Below are positions 27,176 through 35,057 of a stretch of DNA of 64,000 bases, piece by piece (within the stretch, counting starts at the first letter, position 1; the number at the start of each line of letters is the position of its first letter). The DNA is from Streptomyces scabiei 87.22. GTDB lineage: Bacteria > Actinomycetota > Actinomycetes > Streptomycetales > Streptomycetaceae. The notes below the pieces were generated by a model that saw only the letters and a list, made by a program, of their open reading frames with translations, ran no database searches and was not told the origin of the DNA. The stretch spans positions 1,426,001 to 1,490,000 of the forward strand of contig NC_013929.1 of assembly GCF_000091305.1 (NCBI RefSeq). Direction: 5' to 3'. The position numbers and the translations under genes were made by a program.

Positions 27176-29169
27176 CAGCGTGTCCCGGGCTTCAGGACGG
27201 CCGGCTCGCCGTGGACGTAGCGGCCGAGCGCGGTGAGCGGGAAGACCTGCCGGTAGAGGTGGTAGTTGATCGAGAAGTCCCAGGGGAAGCCGGTGCCGGT
27301 GAAGTACGGCTCGTCCCAGGAGCCGTCCTCCCGCTGGGTCCGGGCCAGCCACGCGACGCCGCGTTCGGTGGCCTTGCCGTCCCGCTCCCCCGCCGCGAGC
27401 AGCGCGAGCAGCGCCCACGCGGTCTGGGAGGCGGTGGAGGCGCCCTTGCCGCCCCACTCGGCCGGGTCGGGGTAGGAACGCAGGTCCTCGCCCCAGCCGC
27501 CGTCGTCGTTCTGGACGGTCTCCAGCCAGGCCACGGCCCGGCGGATCGCGGGGTGCGCGGCGGGCAGCCCCGCGGTCACCAGTGCGGGGACCACCGACCC
27601 GGTGCCGTAGACGTAGTTGACGCCCCAGCGGCCGAACCAGGCTCCGCCGGGCTCCTGTTCGGCGAGCAGCCACTCGATGCCGCGCCGGGTGCGCGGGTCG
27701 TGGGACAGGCCCTCCGCCGCGAGCATCTCCACCACGTGCGCGGTGACGTCGGCGGACGGCGGGTCGATGACCTCGCCGAAGTCGCAGAACGGCAGCCTGT
27801 TGGGAAAGGGGCTGGTGTTGTCGGCGTCGAACGCCGCCCACGCCCCGTTCCCGGACTGCATGCCCAGGGTCCAGCGCACCCCGCGCCGCACGGCCCTCTC
27901 CACGCGCTCGGGGTCGGGGTGCCGCACCCGGCGCAGTGCGAGGACGACCTCGGCGGTGTCGTCGATGTCGGGGTAGTTGTCGTTGTGGAACTCGAACGCC
28001 CAGCCCCCGGGCGGGAGTTGGGGACGCTTCACCGACCAGTCGCCGGGGCGGACGATCTCCTCGCCGAGCATCCAGTCGGCGGCCTTGACCAGCTGGGGGT
28101 GGTCGGGGGGCAGCCCGGCGTCGGCGAGGGCGATGGTGGCGAGGCAGGTGTCCCACACCGGGGACTGGCACGCCTCGATCATCCGGGCCCCGTCCTCGCG
28201 CCACACGGCGAACCGGTCCAGGGACTCCAGCCCGGCCCGCATCACGGGGTGCCCCAGGTCGTAGCCGAGCAGGTGCAGCGCGATGACCGAGTACACGGCG
28301 GGGGGCTGGATGCCGCCCCAGCAGCCGTCGTTCTCCTGGCGCTCGACGATCCAGCGGGCCGCCCGGTTCATGGCCGCCCGGCGCAGCCGCTTCAGTGCCA
28401 CCTTGTGGTAGCCGTGCAGGGCGCGGTCGAGCCGTTGGAAGGCTCCCTCCCAACTGCCCAGCCGGTCCAGGGGTCTGGGCGGGTTCGGCCGCCCCGGATC
28501 GGTGTGCAGTTCGTCGAGCGGGAACGGCGCCGGCCGCACCGGGCGCTTCGCCGACACCACGGTCAGCGGCACGATCGTCTGGCGGGCCCAGCAGCCGAAG
28601 TCGTAGATGTTCAGCGGCATCCACGTGGGGAAGTACACGATCTCCGGCGGCATCTCCGGCAGGTCGTCCCACTTCCACCAGCCGAACAGCGCCAGCCAGA
28701 TACGGGTGAAGACCCGGGCGGCGGCGATCCCGCCCCGCGCCCGGATCCAGGCGGACGCCTTCGCCATGTGCGGCGCGGCCGGGTCGTCGCCCGCCAGCCG
28801 CAGCGCGACGTACGCCTCGACGGTGGCCGAGAGGTCGGGCGGGCCGCCGTAGAAGGTGGCCCAGGTGCCGTCCGGGCGCTGTTCGCCCCTGATGAAGAGG
28901 GCGGCGGCCCGGGTGGTCGCGTCGTCGCGGATGCCCAGGAACTGGCGGAGCAGCAGGTCCTCGGCGTCCATGGTGACGTTGGTCTCCAGGTCGCCCTTCC
29001 ACCAGCCCTGGGCGTCCTGCCGGGACAGCAGGAAGTCGGTGGCCCGCCCCACGGCGTGCAGGGCCGCCTCCTGAACCCCTGCCGCCACAGGGGTGCCGTG
29101 GTCGGTGTCGCTGGCCGAGGGTGCGCGGGGCGGCAGCGCCCCGGTGCTTCCGTCGGTCGTCGCTGTCAT
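27175..29169 (-). CDS. shc: squalene-hopene cyclase
   Basis: A 664-aa type II terpene cyclase, monotopic on the inner leaflet, turning squalene into hopene/hopanol. Catalytic DxDD motif DIDDTAEVVLALRRV near residue 400 and several QW repeats (QDAQGWWKGDL, RPDGTWATFYGG, QENDGCWGG, QSGNGAWAAF, QNDDGGWGED, QREDGSWDE) are intact. ATG behind AAGGGGAAG. An 87-nt gap to the preceding short ORF is the longest break in the upstream half of the operon, so a secondary promoter is possible. Confidence 0.97.
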   Translation of the reverse strand: MTATTDGSTGALPPRAPSASDTDHGTPVAAGVQEAALHAVGRATDFLLSRQDAQGWWKGDLETNVTMDAEDLLLRQFLGIRDDATTRAAALFIRGEQRPDGTWATFYGGPPDLSATVEAYVALRLAGDDPAAPHMAKASAWIRARGGIAAARVFTRIWLALFGWWKWDDLPEMPPEIVYFPTWMPLNIYDFGCWARQTIVPLTVVSAKRPVRPAPFPLDELHTDPGRPNPPRPLDRLGSWEGAFQRLDRALHGYHKVALKRLRRAAMNRAARWIVERQENDGCWGGIQPPAVYSVIALHLLGYDLGHPVMRAGLESLDRFAVWREDGARMIEACQSPVWDTCLATIALADAGLPPDHPQLVKAADWMLGEEIVRPGDWSVKRPQLPPGGWAFEFHNDNYPDIDDTAEVVLALRRVRHPDPERVERAVRRGVRWTLGMQSGNGAWAAFDADNTSPFPNRLPFCDFGEVIDPPSADVTAHVVEMLAAEGLSHDPRTRRGIEWLLAEQEPGGAWFGRWGVNYVYGTGSVVPALVTAGLPAAHPAIRRAVAWLETVQNDDGGWGEDLRSYPDPAEWGGKGASTASQTAWALLALLAAGERDGKATERGVAWLARTQREDGSWDEPYFTGTGFPWDFSINYHLYRQVFPLTALGRYVHGEPAVLKPGTR

Positions 29170-29256
29170 GGCTTCCCCTTCGTGCAGTGGACGGATCTCT
29201 CTGCGGTGGGTCAGCCGTCGGCCGGTGCGTGTCCGGTGACGGGCACCGGCCGGCGA

Positions 29257-29310
29257 CTACGCGAGGGCTATTCGGCCGATGAGGGCCGGCTCCTGGGTGA
29301 GGGTGGTCAT
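29257..29310 (-). CDS. 17-aa ORF coupled to the polyprenyl synthase gene
   Basis: A very short ORF starting MTTLTQEPAL and ending IGRIALA. Its ATG overlaps the TGA of the polyprenyl synthetase gene as ATGA, the same coupling used by the real genes of this operon. GAAGAG precedes it. It could be a functional micropeptide, a device to bring ribosomes toward shc, or chance. No family recognised. Confidence 0.35.
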   Translation of the reverse strand: MTTLTQEPALIGRIALA

Positions 29311-30452
29311 CTCTTCCGTACGACGACGAAGTCGGCGAGGGCCGCGAACTCGTCCCGGACCCGCTCGGGCATCCGGATCGAGTCCAGCGCCTCGATGGCG
29401 ATCGTGTGCTGACGGCGGGCCTCCTGGACGGCCCACTCACGGCCGCCCGCCTGTTCGATGAGGGCGGCGCGCGCGGCGAACTCCTCCTCGGAGAAGTTCT
29501 CGAAGTCGCTGGCCTTGGCATCGGCGGCCAGGATCTCGCCGAGCCGTTCCGAGGCCGGGCCGCCGGCCGCGAGGGCGGCGACGACGGGCAGGGACTTCTT
29601 GCGCTGGCGCAGGTCGCTCCAGGTCTGCTTGCCGGTGGAGACCGGGTCGCCCCAGATGCCCAGCAGGTCGTCGACGGCCTGGAAGGCGAGCCCGAGGTGG
29701 TAGCCGTACTTCTCCAGGGTGTCGGCGGTGTGGTCGTCGGCGCCGCCGAGGACGGCGCCGATGGAGCAGGCGCAGGCGAGGAGGGCGCCGGTCTTGTTGC
29801 CCTCCATCTCCAGGCACTCCTCGACGGTGACCCGCTCGCGGTGCTCGTAGGAGATGTCCTGGGCCTGGCCGTCGATGAGGGCCCGGGTCGCCGTGGTGAC
29901 GCGGCGGGTGGCGCGGGCCGCCTCGACGGTCCCCAGTTCGAGCAGGATCTCGTTGGCGAGGACCATCAGCGCGTCACCGACGAGGATGGCCTGGGCGGGG
30001 CCGTGGACCTTCCAGACGGTGTCGCGGTGGCGGCGCTGTTCGTCGCCGTCCATCAGGTCGTCGTGCAGCAGCGAGAAGTTGTGCACCAGTTCCACCGCGA
30101 CCGCGCCGGGGATGCCGGCCTCGGGTGCGGCGCCGGTGACCTCGGCGGACATGACGGCGAGGGCGGGACGTACGGCCTTGCCGCCGTCGCCGTCCGCCGG
30201 GTTGCCGTGGGCGTCGATCCAGCCGAAGTGGTAGGCGGCGACGGTGTCCATGGGGGGCGCCAGGCGATCGACGGCCGCCCGCAGCACGGGGGTCGCCAGG
30301 GTCCGCCCGCGCTCCAGGAGCGCGGTCACGTCCACCGCGGTCCTCGCAGCGGCCGTCACGGCCGGGGGCACAGTGGGCACAGTCTCTCCAGATGTCGGTG
30401 TGTTCGTGGTATCGGGAGTGCGGGAACCGCTCCGGTGCGCTTCGAGCGTCAC
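29307..30452 (-). CDS. polyprenyl synthetase (probable farnesyl-diphosphate synthase)
   Basis: A 381-aa trans-isoprenyl diphosphate synthase. First Asp-rich motif LLHDDLMDGD near residues 128-137; second motif DDLLGIWGD; GNKTGALLACA precedes the second. It probably supplies the FPP that HpnD condenses; chain length depends on residues before DDLMD (HNFSLLHDDLMD has Phe/Ser there), consistent with FPP/GGPP but not proof. GTG start overlaps the hpnE stop (GTGA). A ~60-residue N-terminal extension precedes the family core. Confidence 0.92.
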   Translation of the reverse strand: MTLEAHRSGSRTPDTTNTPTSGETVPTVPPAVTAAARTAVDVTALLERGRTLATPVLRAAVDRLAPPMDTVAAYHFGWIDAHGNPADGDGGKAVRPALAVMSAEVTGAAPEAGIPGAVAVELVHNFSLLHDDLMDGDEQRRHRDTVWKVHGPAQAILVGDALMVLANEILLELGTVEAARATRRVTTATRALIDGQAQDISYEHRERVTVEECLEMEGNKTGALLACACSIGAVLGGADDHTADTLEKYGYHLGLAFQAVDDLLGIWGDPVSTGKQTWSDLRQRKKSLPVVAALAAGGPASERLGEILAADAKASDFENFSEEEFAARAALIEQAGGREWAVQEARRQHTIAIEALDSIRMPERVRDEFAALADFVVVRKR

Positions 30453-31876
30453 GCGGCCTCCTCGAAGGCGAAGAGGTGGTCCCGGGGCCGGCCCAGCGCG
30501 GCGAGGGCGGCGTCCGCCGCGCCGATGCCGCTGCGGACCGCACTCTCCATGGTCGCGGGCCACCCGGTGGCGGTCCACGCTCCGGCCAGGTACAGGCCGG
30601 GTGCCTTGGTGCGGGCGCCGGGCCTGAGCCGTCCGACGCCGGGGGTGGGAGCGAACGTCGCGGTGCGCTCCCGGGTCACGAAGAAGTCCCGCACGCGCGC
30701 GTCGCGCGCGGTGGGCAGCAGCCGTTCCAGCTCGGGCAGATAGCGCTCGCGCAGTGCGGAGACGGGGGTGTCGATCTCGTCCCGGGCGGCCGACTGCGAC
30801 AGCGCCAGATACTGGCCCTCGCGCAGCCCGGACGCCTCCGTGCGGTCGAAGACCCACTGCACGGGCGAGCCGAGCGCCGCGAAGAACGGCCGGCTCAGCA
30901 CCTTCCGGTCGAACACGACATGGATGTTGAGGATCGGCGCGGTGCCGATCTCCAGCAGCCGTCCGGGCTCGTCGAGCGCTCCAGCGGGCAGCAGGTCGTA
31001 CGTCTCGCGCTGCGGCACGGCGAGGACGACCGTGTCGGCGGCGAGGCTCTCGCCGGGTGTCTCGACGCGCCAGGTCCCGTCGCCCGCGGGGGAGAGCGAC
31101 GTGACGCGGGCGCGGAGCAGGGTGCGCACGCCCGCCGAGTCGAGCGCCTTGCGGGCGCGCGCGTCGTGCAGTTCGCCCAGCGGGACGTGGGCCCAGCCGA
31201 TGTCGGCCGCGCCCGGGTCGGACAGCAGGCCCGTCCTGAACACCATCGCCGCGAGCCCGAGGGAGGCGTCCCGGGCGACCGCGTTGAGGGTGGCGACCCC
31301 CACGAGGTCCCACAGCGCCTCGACGGCCCGCGCCGACTGCCCGTGCGCGGCCAGCCAGCCGCCGAAGTCCTGTGCGTCCAGGGCGGGATCGGCGGGGTCG
31401 AGAGCCTTGAGCGCGAGTGCGGCCCGCCCCACCCGCGCGCGCTCGGCGAGGGAGAGGTGGGGGTACGTGGCGAGGCTGCGTCCCAGGTGCAGGGGGACGG
31501 GCAGCGCGTCGCGCCGCAGCCTGCCGAGCCGTCGCCCGGCCCGGGCCCCGGCGTCGAGAACCGGCACGTCGAGACGATCCTGCAGGGGCGCGAGCGCGGC
31601 TCCGTCGACCCGGTCGAGGAACCAGCGGTAGGCGGTGCAGCACCGCAGGTACACATGCTGTCCGTTGTCGACGGTCAGGTCGCCGCGCCGGAAGGAGAAG
31701 GCCAGTCCGCCGAGGCGGGGCCGCCCCTCCAGCAGGGTGACCCGGACGCCGGCGTCGGCGAGCGAGAGCGCGGCGGTGACACCGGCCAGTCCCCCGCCGA
31801 CCACCACGGCCGTGGCGGGGGTCCGGCCCGTACGGTGCCCGTCGGGTGGTCCCCCGGGCTGTGCGCCGTCGGTCAT
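30449..31876 (-). CDS. hpnE: hydroxysqualene dehydroxylase HpnE
   Basis: A 475-aa FAD amine-oxidase-like enzyme (older annotation: phytoene dehydrogenase). VVVGGGLAGVTAALSLADAG at the N-terminus binds FAD, and GRPRLGGLAFSF and the C-terminal GLYLAGAWTATGWPATMESAVRSG are typical of HpnE. It reduces hydroxysqualene to squalene after HpnD and HpnC. ATG behind GGGGAGGGCG, overlapping the stop of the 46-aa gene (ATGA). Confidence 0.94.
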   Translation of the reverse strand: MTDGAQPGGPPDGHRTGRTPATAVVVGGGLAGVTAALSLADAGVRVTLLEGRPRLGGLAFSFRRGDLTVDNGQHVYLRCCTAYRWFLDRVDGAALAPLQDRLDVPVLDAGARAGRRLGRLRRDALPVPLHLGRSLATYPHLSLAERARVGRAALALKALDPADPALDAQDFGGWLAAHGQSARAVEALWDLVGVATLNAVARDASLGLAAMVFRTGLLSDPGAADIGWAHVPLGELHDARARKALDSAGVRTLLRARVTSLSPAGDGTWRVETPGESLAADTVVLAVPQRETYDLLPAGALDEPGRLLEIGTAPILNIHVVFDRKVLSRPFFAALGSPVQWVFDRTEASGLREGQYLALSQSAARDEIDTPVSALRERYLPELERLLPTARDARVRDFFVTRERTATFAPTPGVGRLRPGARTKAPGLYLAGAWTATGWPATMESAVRSGIGAADAALAALGRPRDHLFAFEEAA

Positions 31877-32013
31877 CGTGCGCCCTCCCCTGCCGGTCCG
31901 CCGGGGTGTCGAAGCCCGCCATGGCGGTCCGTCGCAGTCAGGGACGCCGCGCCGGTGCGGAGGGTTGCGTACCACTTTTCCCCGATGGATTCACCGCTGA
32001 GTGAATTGTCCAT
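31873..32013 (-). CDS. 46-aa conserved small protein (DUF6380-like) between hpnD and hpnE
   Basis: Short gene starting MDNSLSGESIGEKWYATLR and ending GGPAGEGAR, rich in Gly/Thr, no membrane segment. Its ATG shares a base with the hpnD stop (TGATG) and its TGA overlaps the hpnE ATG (ATGA). A perfect AGGAGG lies inside the end of hpnD. I recognise the sequence type as DUF6380 from Streptomyces hopanoid clusters. Function unknown; the tight coupling argues for translation in step with the squalene enzymes. Confidence 0.85.
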   Translation of the reverse strand: MDNSLSGESIGEKWYATLRTGAASLTATDRHGGLRHPGGPAGEGAR

Positions 32014-32963
32014 CAGACACGCCTCCTGACGGTACGGCGCGACACGTGGCGGGTGTCGAGACCCGAGAGACCGCGCACGGCCACGTACGCCTTCTCCCGG
32101 CCGGGCAGCGAGACCCGGCCGCGCAGGACGGCCTCCGGCTCGCGCTCGATGCGGTCCAGCAGCCGGCGGTAGATGCCGGCCATGGCCGCGACGCAGGCGC
32201 CGCTGCGGCGGTCGAGCATCGGCAGCAGCCGGTAGCCCTCGGCGAACAGGGCGCGGGCCCGGCGGACTTCGAAGTGCACCAGACCCGCGAAGTCGGAGTC
32301 GGCCGGCGGGAGCGGCCCGGCGAACCCGGCCGAGCAGCCGAACTTCGCGAGGTCGTCGGTGGGCAGGTAGGTGCGGCCGCCCTCCGCGTCCTCGCGAACG
32401 TCCCTGAGGATGTTGGTCAGTTGCAGCGCGAGTCCCAGGGTGTCGGCGTACTCCGGCGCGCGTTCCGAGCCGCGTGCCCCCGGTTCGGTGCCGAAGACAC
32501 CGAGGGAGAGCCGGCCGATGGATCCGGCCACGCAGCGGCAGTAGACCTTGAGGTCGTCCCAGGTCTCGTAGTACTCGCCGCGTACGTCCTTGAGGACGCC
32601 GTCGATGAGTTCGTCGAGCGCGTCGAGCGGGATCGGGAAGGCGGACTGCGCGTGGGTGAGGGCGACCGCGACGGGATCCGTGTCGTCCTCGTCGACCGAG
32701 CCGCCTCGGACGCGGGTGAGCAGCGTCCTGCTCTCCTCCAGCCGGGCCGTCTTGACCTCGACCGCGAGCGCGCCGTCGCCGATGTCGTCGACGCGCCGGG
32801 AGAAGGCGTACAGCGCGGACATCGCGCGGCGCTTGGGCGTCGGCAGCAGCCTGATGCCGTAGGCGAAGTTACGGGCCTGCTGTCCGGTGACGGCCTCGCA
32901 GTAGCTGTAGGCGGCGAGTACCGGCGCGGACGTGTGCGGTTCCGTCTCCACGGTCCGGATCAC
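32013..32963 (-). CDS. hpnD: presqualene diphosphate synthase HpnD
   Basis: A 316-aa squalene/phytoene-synthase-family enzyme joining two FPP to presqualene diphosphate. First Asp motif RRVDDIGDG near residue 58; second NILRDVREDA; YCRCVAGSIGRL matches the HpnD subgroup. GTG start overlaps the hpnC stop (GTGA) behind GAGGAGAGG; a GTG four codons later is an alternative. Confidence 0.95.
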   Translation of the reverse strand: MIRTVETEPHTSAPVLAAYSYCEAVTGQQARNFAYGIRLLPTPKRRAMSALYAFSRRVDDIGDGALAVEVKTARLEESRTLLTRVRGGSVDEDDTDPVAVALTHAQSAFPIPLDALDELIDGVLKDVRGEYYETWDDLKVYCRCVAGSIGRLSLGVFGTEPGARGSERAPEYADTLGLALQLTNILRDVREDAEGGRTYLPTDDLAKFGCSAGFAGPLPPADSDFAGLVHFEVRRARALFAEGYRLLPMLDRRSGACVAAMAGIYRRLLDRIEREPEAVLRGRVSLPGREKAYVAVRGLSGLDTRHVSRRTVRRRV

Positions 32964-33862
32964 CCCTCTCCTCGCAGGGTCGCGCCCGCCTCGCGCAGCA
33001 GCCGGAGCCTGCCGGGCTTGGGCGGGCCGGGAAGTACGTCGTGTCCGGCGGCGGCGATCGCGTGCAGGGCCGCCCTGCCGCCCGCCACGAACCCCGCGAG
33101 GAGCAGCCGCAGCCTGCCGTGGACGCTCCCCACGAGCGGAGTGCCCTCGTCCAGGAGGCTCCGTGCGCGTTCCGCCTCGTACGCGATCAGCGCGCGCACC
33201 GGGGCGCCCGCGGCGGGCGCGGCGAGATCGGCCTCCTGGACGTAAAAGCGCTTCAGGTCGGCGGCCGGGAGGTAGATCCGGTCGCGGCCCAGGTCCTCGG
33301 AGACGTCCTGGAGGTGTTCGACGATCTGCAGCGCGCTGCAGATCGCGTCGGAGTGCCGGACCCGCTCGGGGGTGGTGGTGCCGGTGACGGCGAGGACCAG
33401 CCGGCCGACGGGGTTCGCGGACAGCGCGCAGTAGGCGAGCAGGTCGTCGTGGGTCTCGTACCGCTTGACCAGCTGGTCCTGGCGGTTGGCGGCGATCAGG
33501 GCGAGGAACGGCTCGGGGGCGAGACGGCGTCCGCGGACCGTGCGCTGGAGGCGGCGCAGCAGCGGGTGGCCCGGGGTGCCGTCGAATACCTTGGCCAGGT
33601 CGGCCTCGAAGGCGTCGAGCAGGAGGAGCCGGTCGTCGGCGTCCCGCGGGCCGACGCCGAGGAGACGGGCGTCGGCGCCGCCGGGGGCGAGGTCGCCGTC
33701 ACCGATGTCGTCGACGAGGCGGGCGAAGCCGTAGACGGCCATGAGGTCCTCGCGCCAGGCCCGGGGCAGGAAGAACGGGGCGACGGGAAAGTTCTCGGCT
33801 CCGGCCTTGTCGAGGGTGTCGCGCTCCGGGTCACGGGTGCGCGCCGTCCCGGTTTCGGTCAC
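32960..33862 (-). CDS. hpnC: hydroxysqualene synthase HpnC
   Basis: A 300-aa squalene/phytoene-synthase paralog that turns presqualene diphosphate into hydroxysqualene. ENFPVAPFFLPRAWREDLMAVYGFAR, RLVDDIGDGD near residue 50, YCALSANPVGRLVL and EHLQDVSEDLGRDRIYLP identify HpnC. GTG start; its own RBS is weak, but it overlaps the stop of a 21-codon upstream ORF (GTGA), so translation may depend on that ORF. First biosynthetic gene of the operon. Confidence 0.95.
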   Translation of the reverse strand: MTETGTARTRDPERDTLDKAGAENFPVAPFFLPRAWREDLMAVYGFARLVDDIGDGDLAPGGADARLLGVGPRDADDRLLLLDAFEADLAKVFDGTPGHPLLRRLQRTVRGRRLAPEPFLALIAANRQDQLVKRYETHDDLLAYCALSANPVGRLVLAVTGTTTPERVRHSDAICSALQIVEHLQDVSEDLGRDRIYLPAADLKRFYVQEADLAAPAAGAPVRALIAYEAERARSLLDEGTPLVGSVHGRLRLLLAGFVAGGRAALHAIAAAGHDVLPGPPKPGRLRLLREAGATLRGEG

Positions 33863-33924
33863 CGCTCGTCACCCGGCGCGGGCACGGCAGAAGCGTGGTT
33901 GAGCTGGGGAGTCTTCAGAGCCAT
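33859..33924 (-). CDS. 21-aa upstream ORF coupled to hpnC
   Basis: Starts ATG GCT CTG AAG (MALKTPQLNH), ends PAPGDER, TGA overlapping the hpnC GTG as GTGA. It has a recognisable RBS (GGGAGATGTG) where hpnC itself has none. Either a leader peptide setting hpnC translation or a small protein; codon use is only moderately GC3-biased (about three quarters). Confidence 0.5.
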   Translation of the reverse strand: MALKTPQLNHASAVPAPGDER

Positions 33925-34280
33925 GGCCGTCACATCTCCCGTTCTACACTGCCGACCCAATACGCACTATTTCGGACACGCCGCCCAGTGGGCGGCGTCT
34001 GCGGCGGATGCCGGGTGTCGCGCATTATGGACCCACTTGCCGCGATTGGGCACCGTTACAGCTTACGTTGTACAACGCACCATGCTCCGTCGGGGTGTCC
34101 TGCACATCACAAGAACGCACCGATTGCCCCCAAGATTCCTATGGGTGGCCGGAGTTGACACGGTCCTTGCCGAAGTTGGCGCTTCCTTTGCGCGACACCG
34201 CTTCCCCGGTATCCCTTGCAGACGCAGGGCCCCACCGGAACAGTTCCGGTGGGGCCCGGGTCGCGTCGGTCCGGAGAGCC
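33925..34280. other. intergenic: hopanoid operon promoter region
   Basis: Relatively AT-rich for this genome. It must contain the hopanoid promoter (minus strand, reading left) and holds the terminator hairpin of the ABC ATPase gene at its right end. I see no convincing -35/-10 pair and no gene. Confidence 0.5.
34227..34257 (-). terminator. terminator hairpin after the ABC exporter ATPase
   Basis: Perfect 14-bp stem GGGCCCCACCGGAA / TTCCGGTGGGGCCC with a 3-nt loop, 23 nt beyond the ATPase stop on the minus strand. Confidence 0.85.
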
Positions 34281-35057
34281 CTACTTGCCCGTGAACTTCT
34301 CGTATTCCTTCAGGACCTCGTCCGTCGGGCCGTCCATGCGCAGTTCGCCGCGCTCCAGCCACAGCACGCGGTCGCACGTGTCGCGGATGGACTTGTTGTT
34401 GTGGCTGACCAGGAAGACCGTGCCGGCCTCCTTGCGCAGCTCGCGGATGCGGGCCTCGGACCGCTTCTGGAACGCGCGGTCGCCGGTGGCGAGGGCCTCG
34501 TCGATCATCAGGACGTCATGGTCCTTGGCCGCCGCGATGGAGAAGCGCAGCCGGGCCGCCATGCCGGAGGAGTAGGTGCGCATCGGCAGGGTGATGAAGT
34601 CGCCCTTCTCGTTGATGCCGGAGAAGTCGACGATGCCCTGGTAGCGCTCCTTGATCTGCTCGCGGGACATGCCCATCGCGAGGCCGCCCAATATGACGTT
34701 CCGTTCGCCCGTGAGGTCGTTCATCAGGGCGGCGTTGACGCCGAGCAGCGAGGGCTGGCCGTCGGTGTAGACCTTGCCCTTCTCCGCCGGGAGCAGTCCC
34801 GCGATCGCGCGCAGCAGCGTGGACTTGCCGGAGCCGTTGGAGCCGATCAGGCCGATGGCCTCGCCGCGGTAGGCGACGAAGGAGACGCCCTTGACGGCGT
34901 GCACCTTGCGCACACCGCGCTTCGCGTCGTCGGAGCCCCTCTTGAGGATGCGGCTGAGGGCGGCCGTCGCGCTGCCCTTGCCGGTCTTGGCGCCGTTGAC
35001 GCGGTAGACGATGTGCAGTTCGTCCGCGATGACGGTGGGAATCAGTGACTCAGCCAC
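34281..35057 (-). CDS. ABC transporter ATPase, TagH/Wzt-like exporter
   Basis: A 258-aa ATP-binding subunit for polysaccharide/teichoic-acid export. It opens with the family-typical VIADELHIVYRVN, an insertion (TGKGSATAALSRILKRGS), Walker A GSNGSGKST, signature YSSGMAARLRFS and Walker B VLMIDEALATGD. There is no C-terminal carbohydrate-binding extension, unlike O-antigen Wzt. GTG start overlaps the permease stop by 8 nt. It powers transfer of a lipid-linked polymer or glycolipid across the membrane. Confidence 0.92.
   Translation of the reverse strand: MAESLIPTVIADELHIVYRVNGAKTGKGSATAALSRILKRGSDDAKRGVRKVHAVKGVSFVAYRGEAIGLIGSNGSGKSTLLRAIAGLLPAEKGKVYTDGQPSLLGVNAALMNDLTGERNVILGGLAMGMSREQIKERYQGIVDFSGINEKGDFITLPMRTYSSGMAARLRFSIAAAKDHDVLMIDEALATGDRAFQKRSEARIRELRKEAGTVFLVSHNNKSIRDTCDRVLWLERGELRMDGPTDEVLKEYEKFTGK

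Noticed and set aside
27800..27850. DADNTS in the squalene-hopene cyclase as the catalytic Asp motif
   Set aside because: The true DxDD motif is DIDDTA near residue 400; DADNTS is a downstream conserved segment.
26531..29521. 996-residue open frame spanning hpnG and shc
   Set aside because: Only the hpnG part is real; the rest is a shadow frame of squalene-hopene cyclase.
30449..31876. Carotenoid (phytoene) desaturase assignment
   Set aside because: The FAD enzyme sits with hpnC and hpnD and lacks other crt genes; HpnE fits better.
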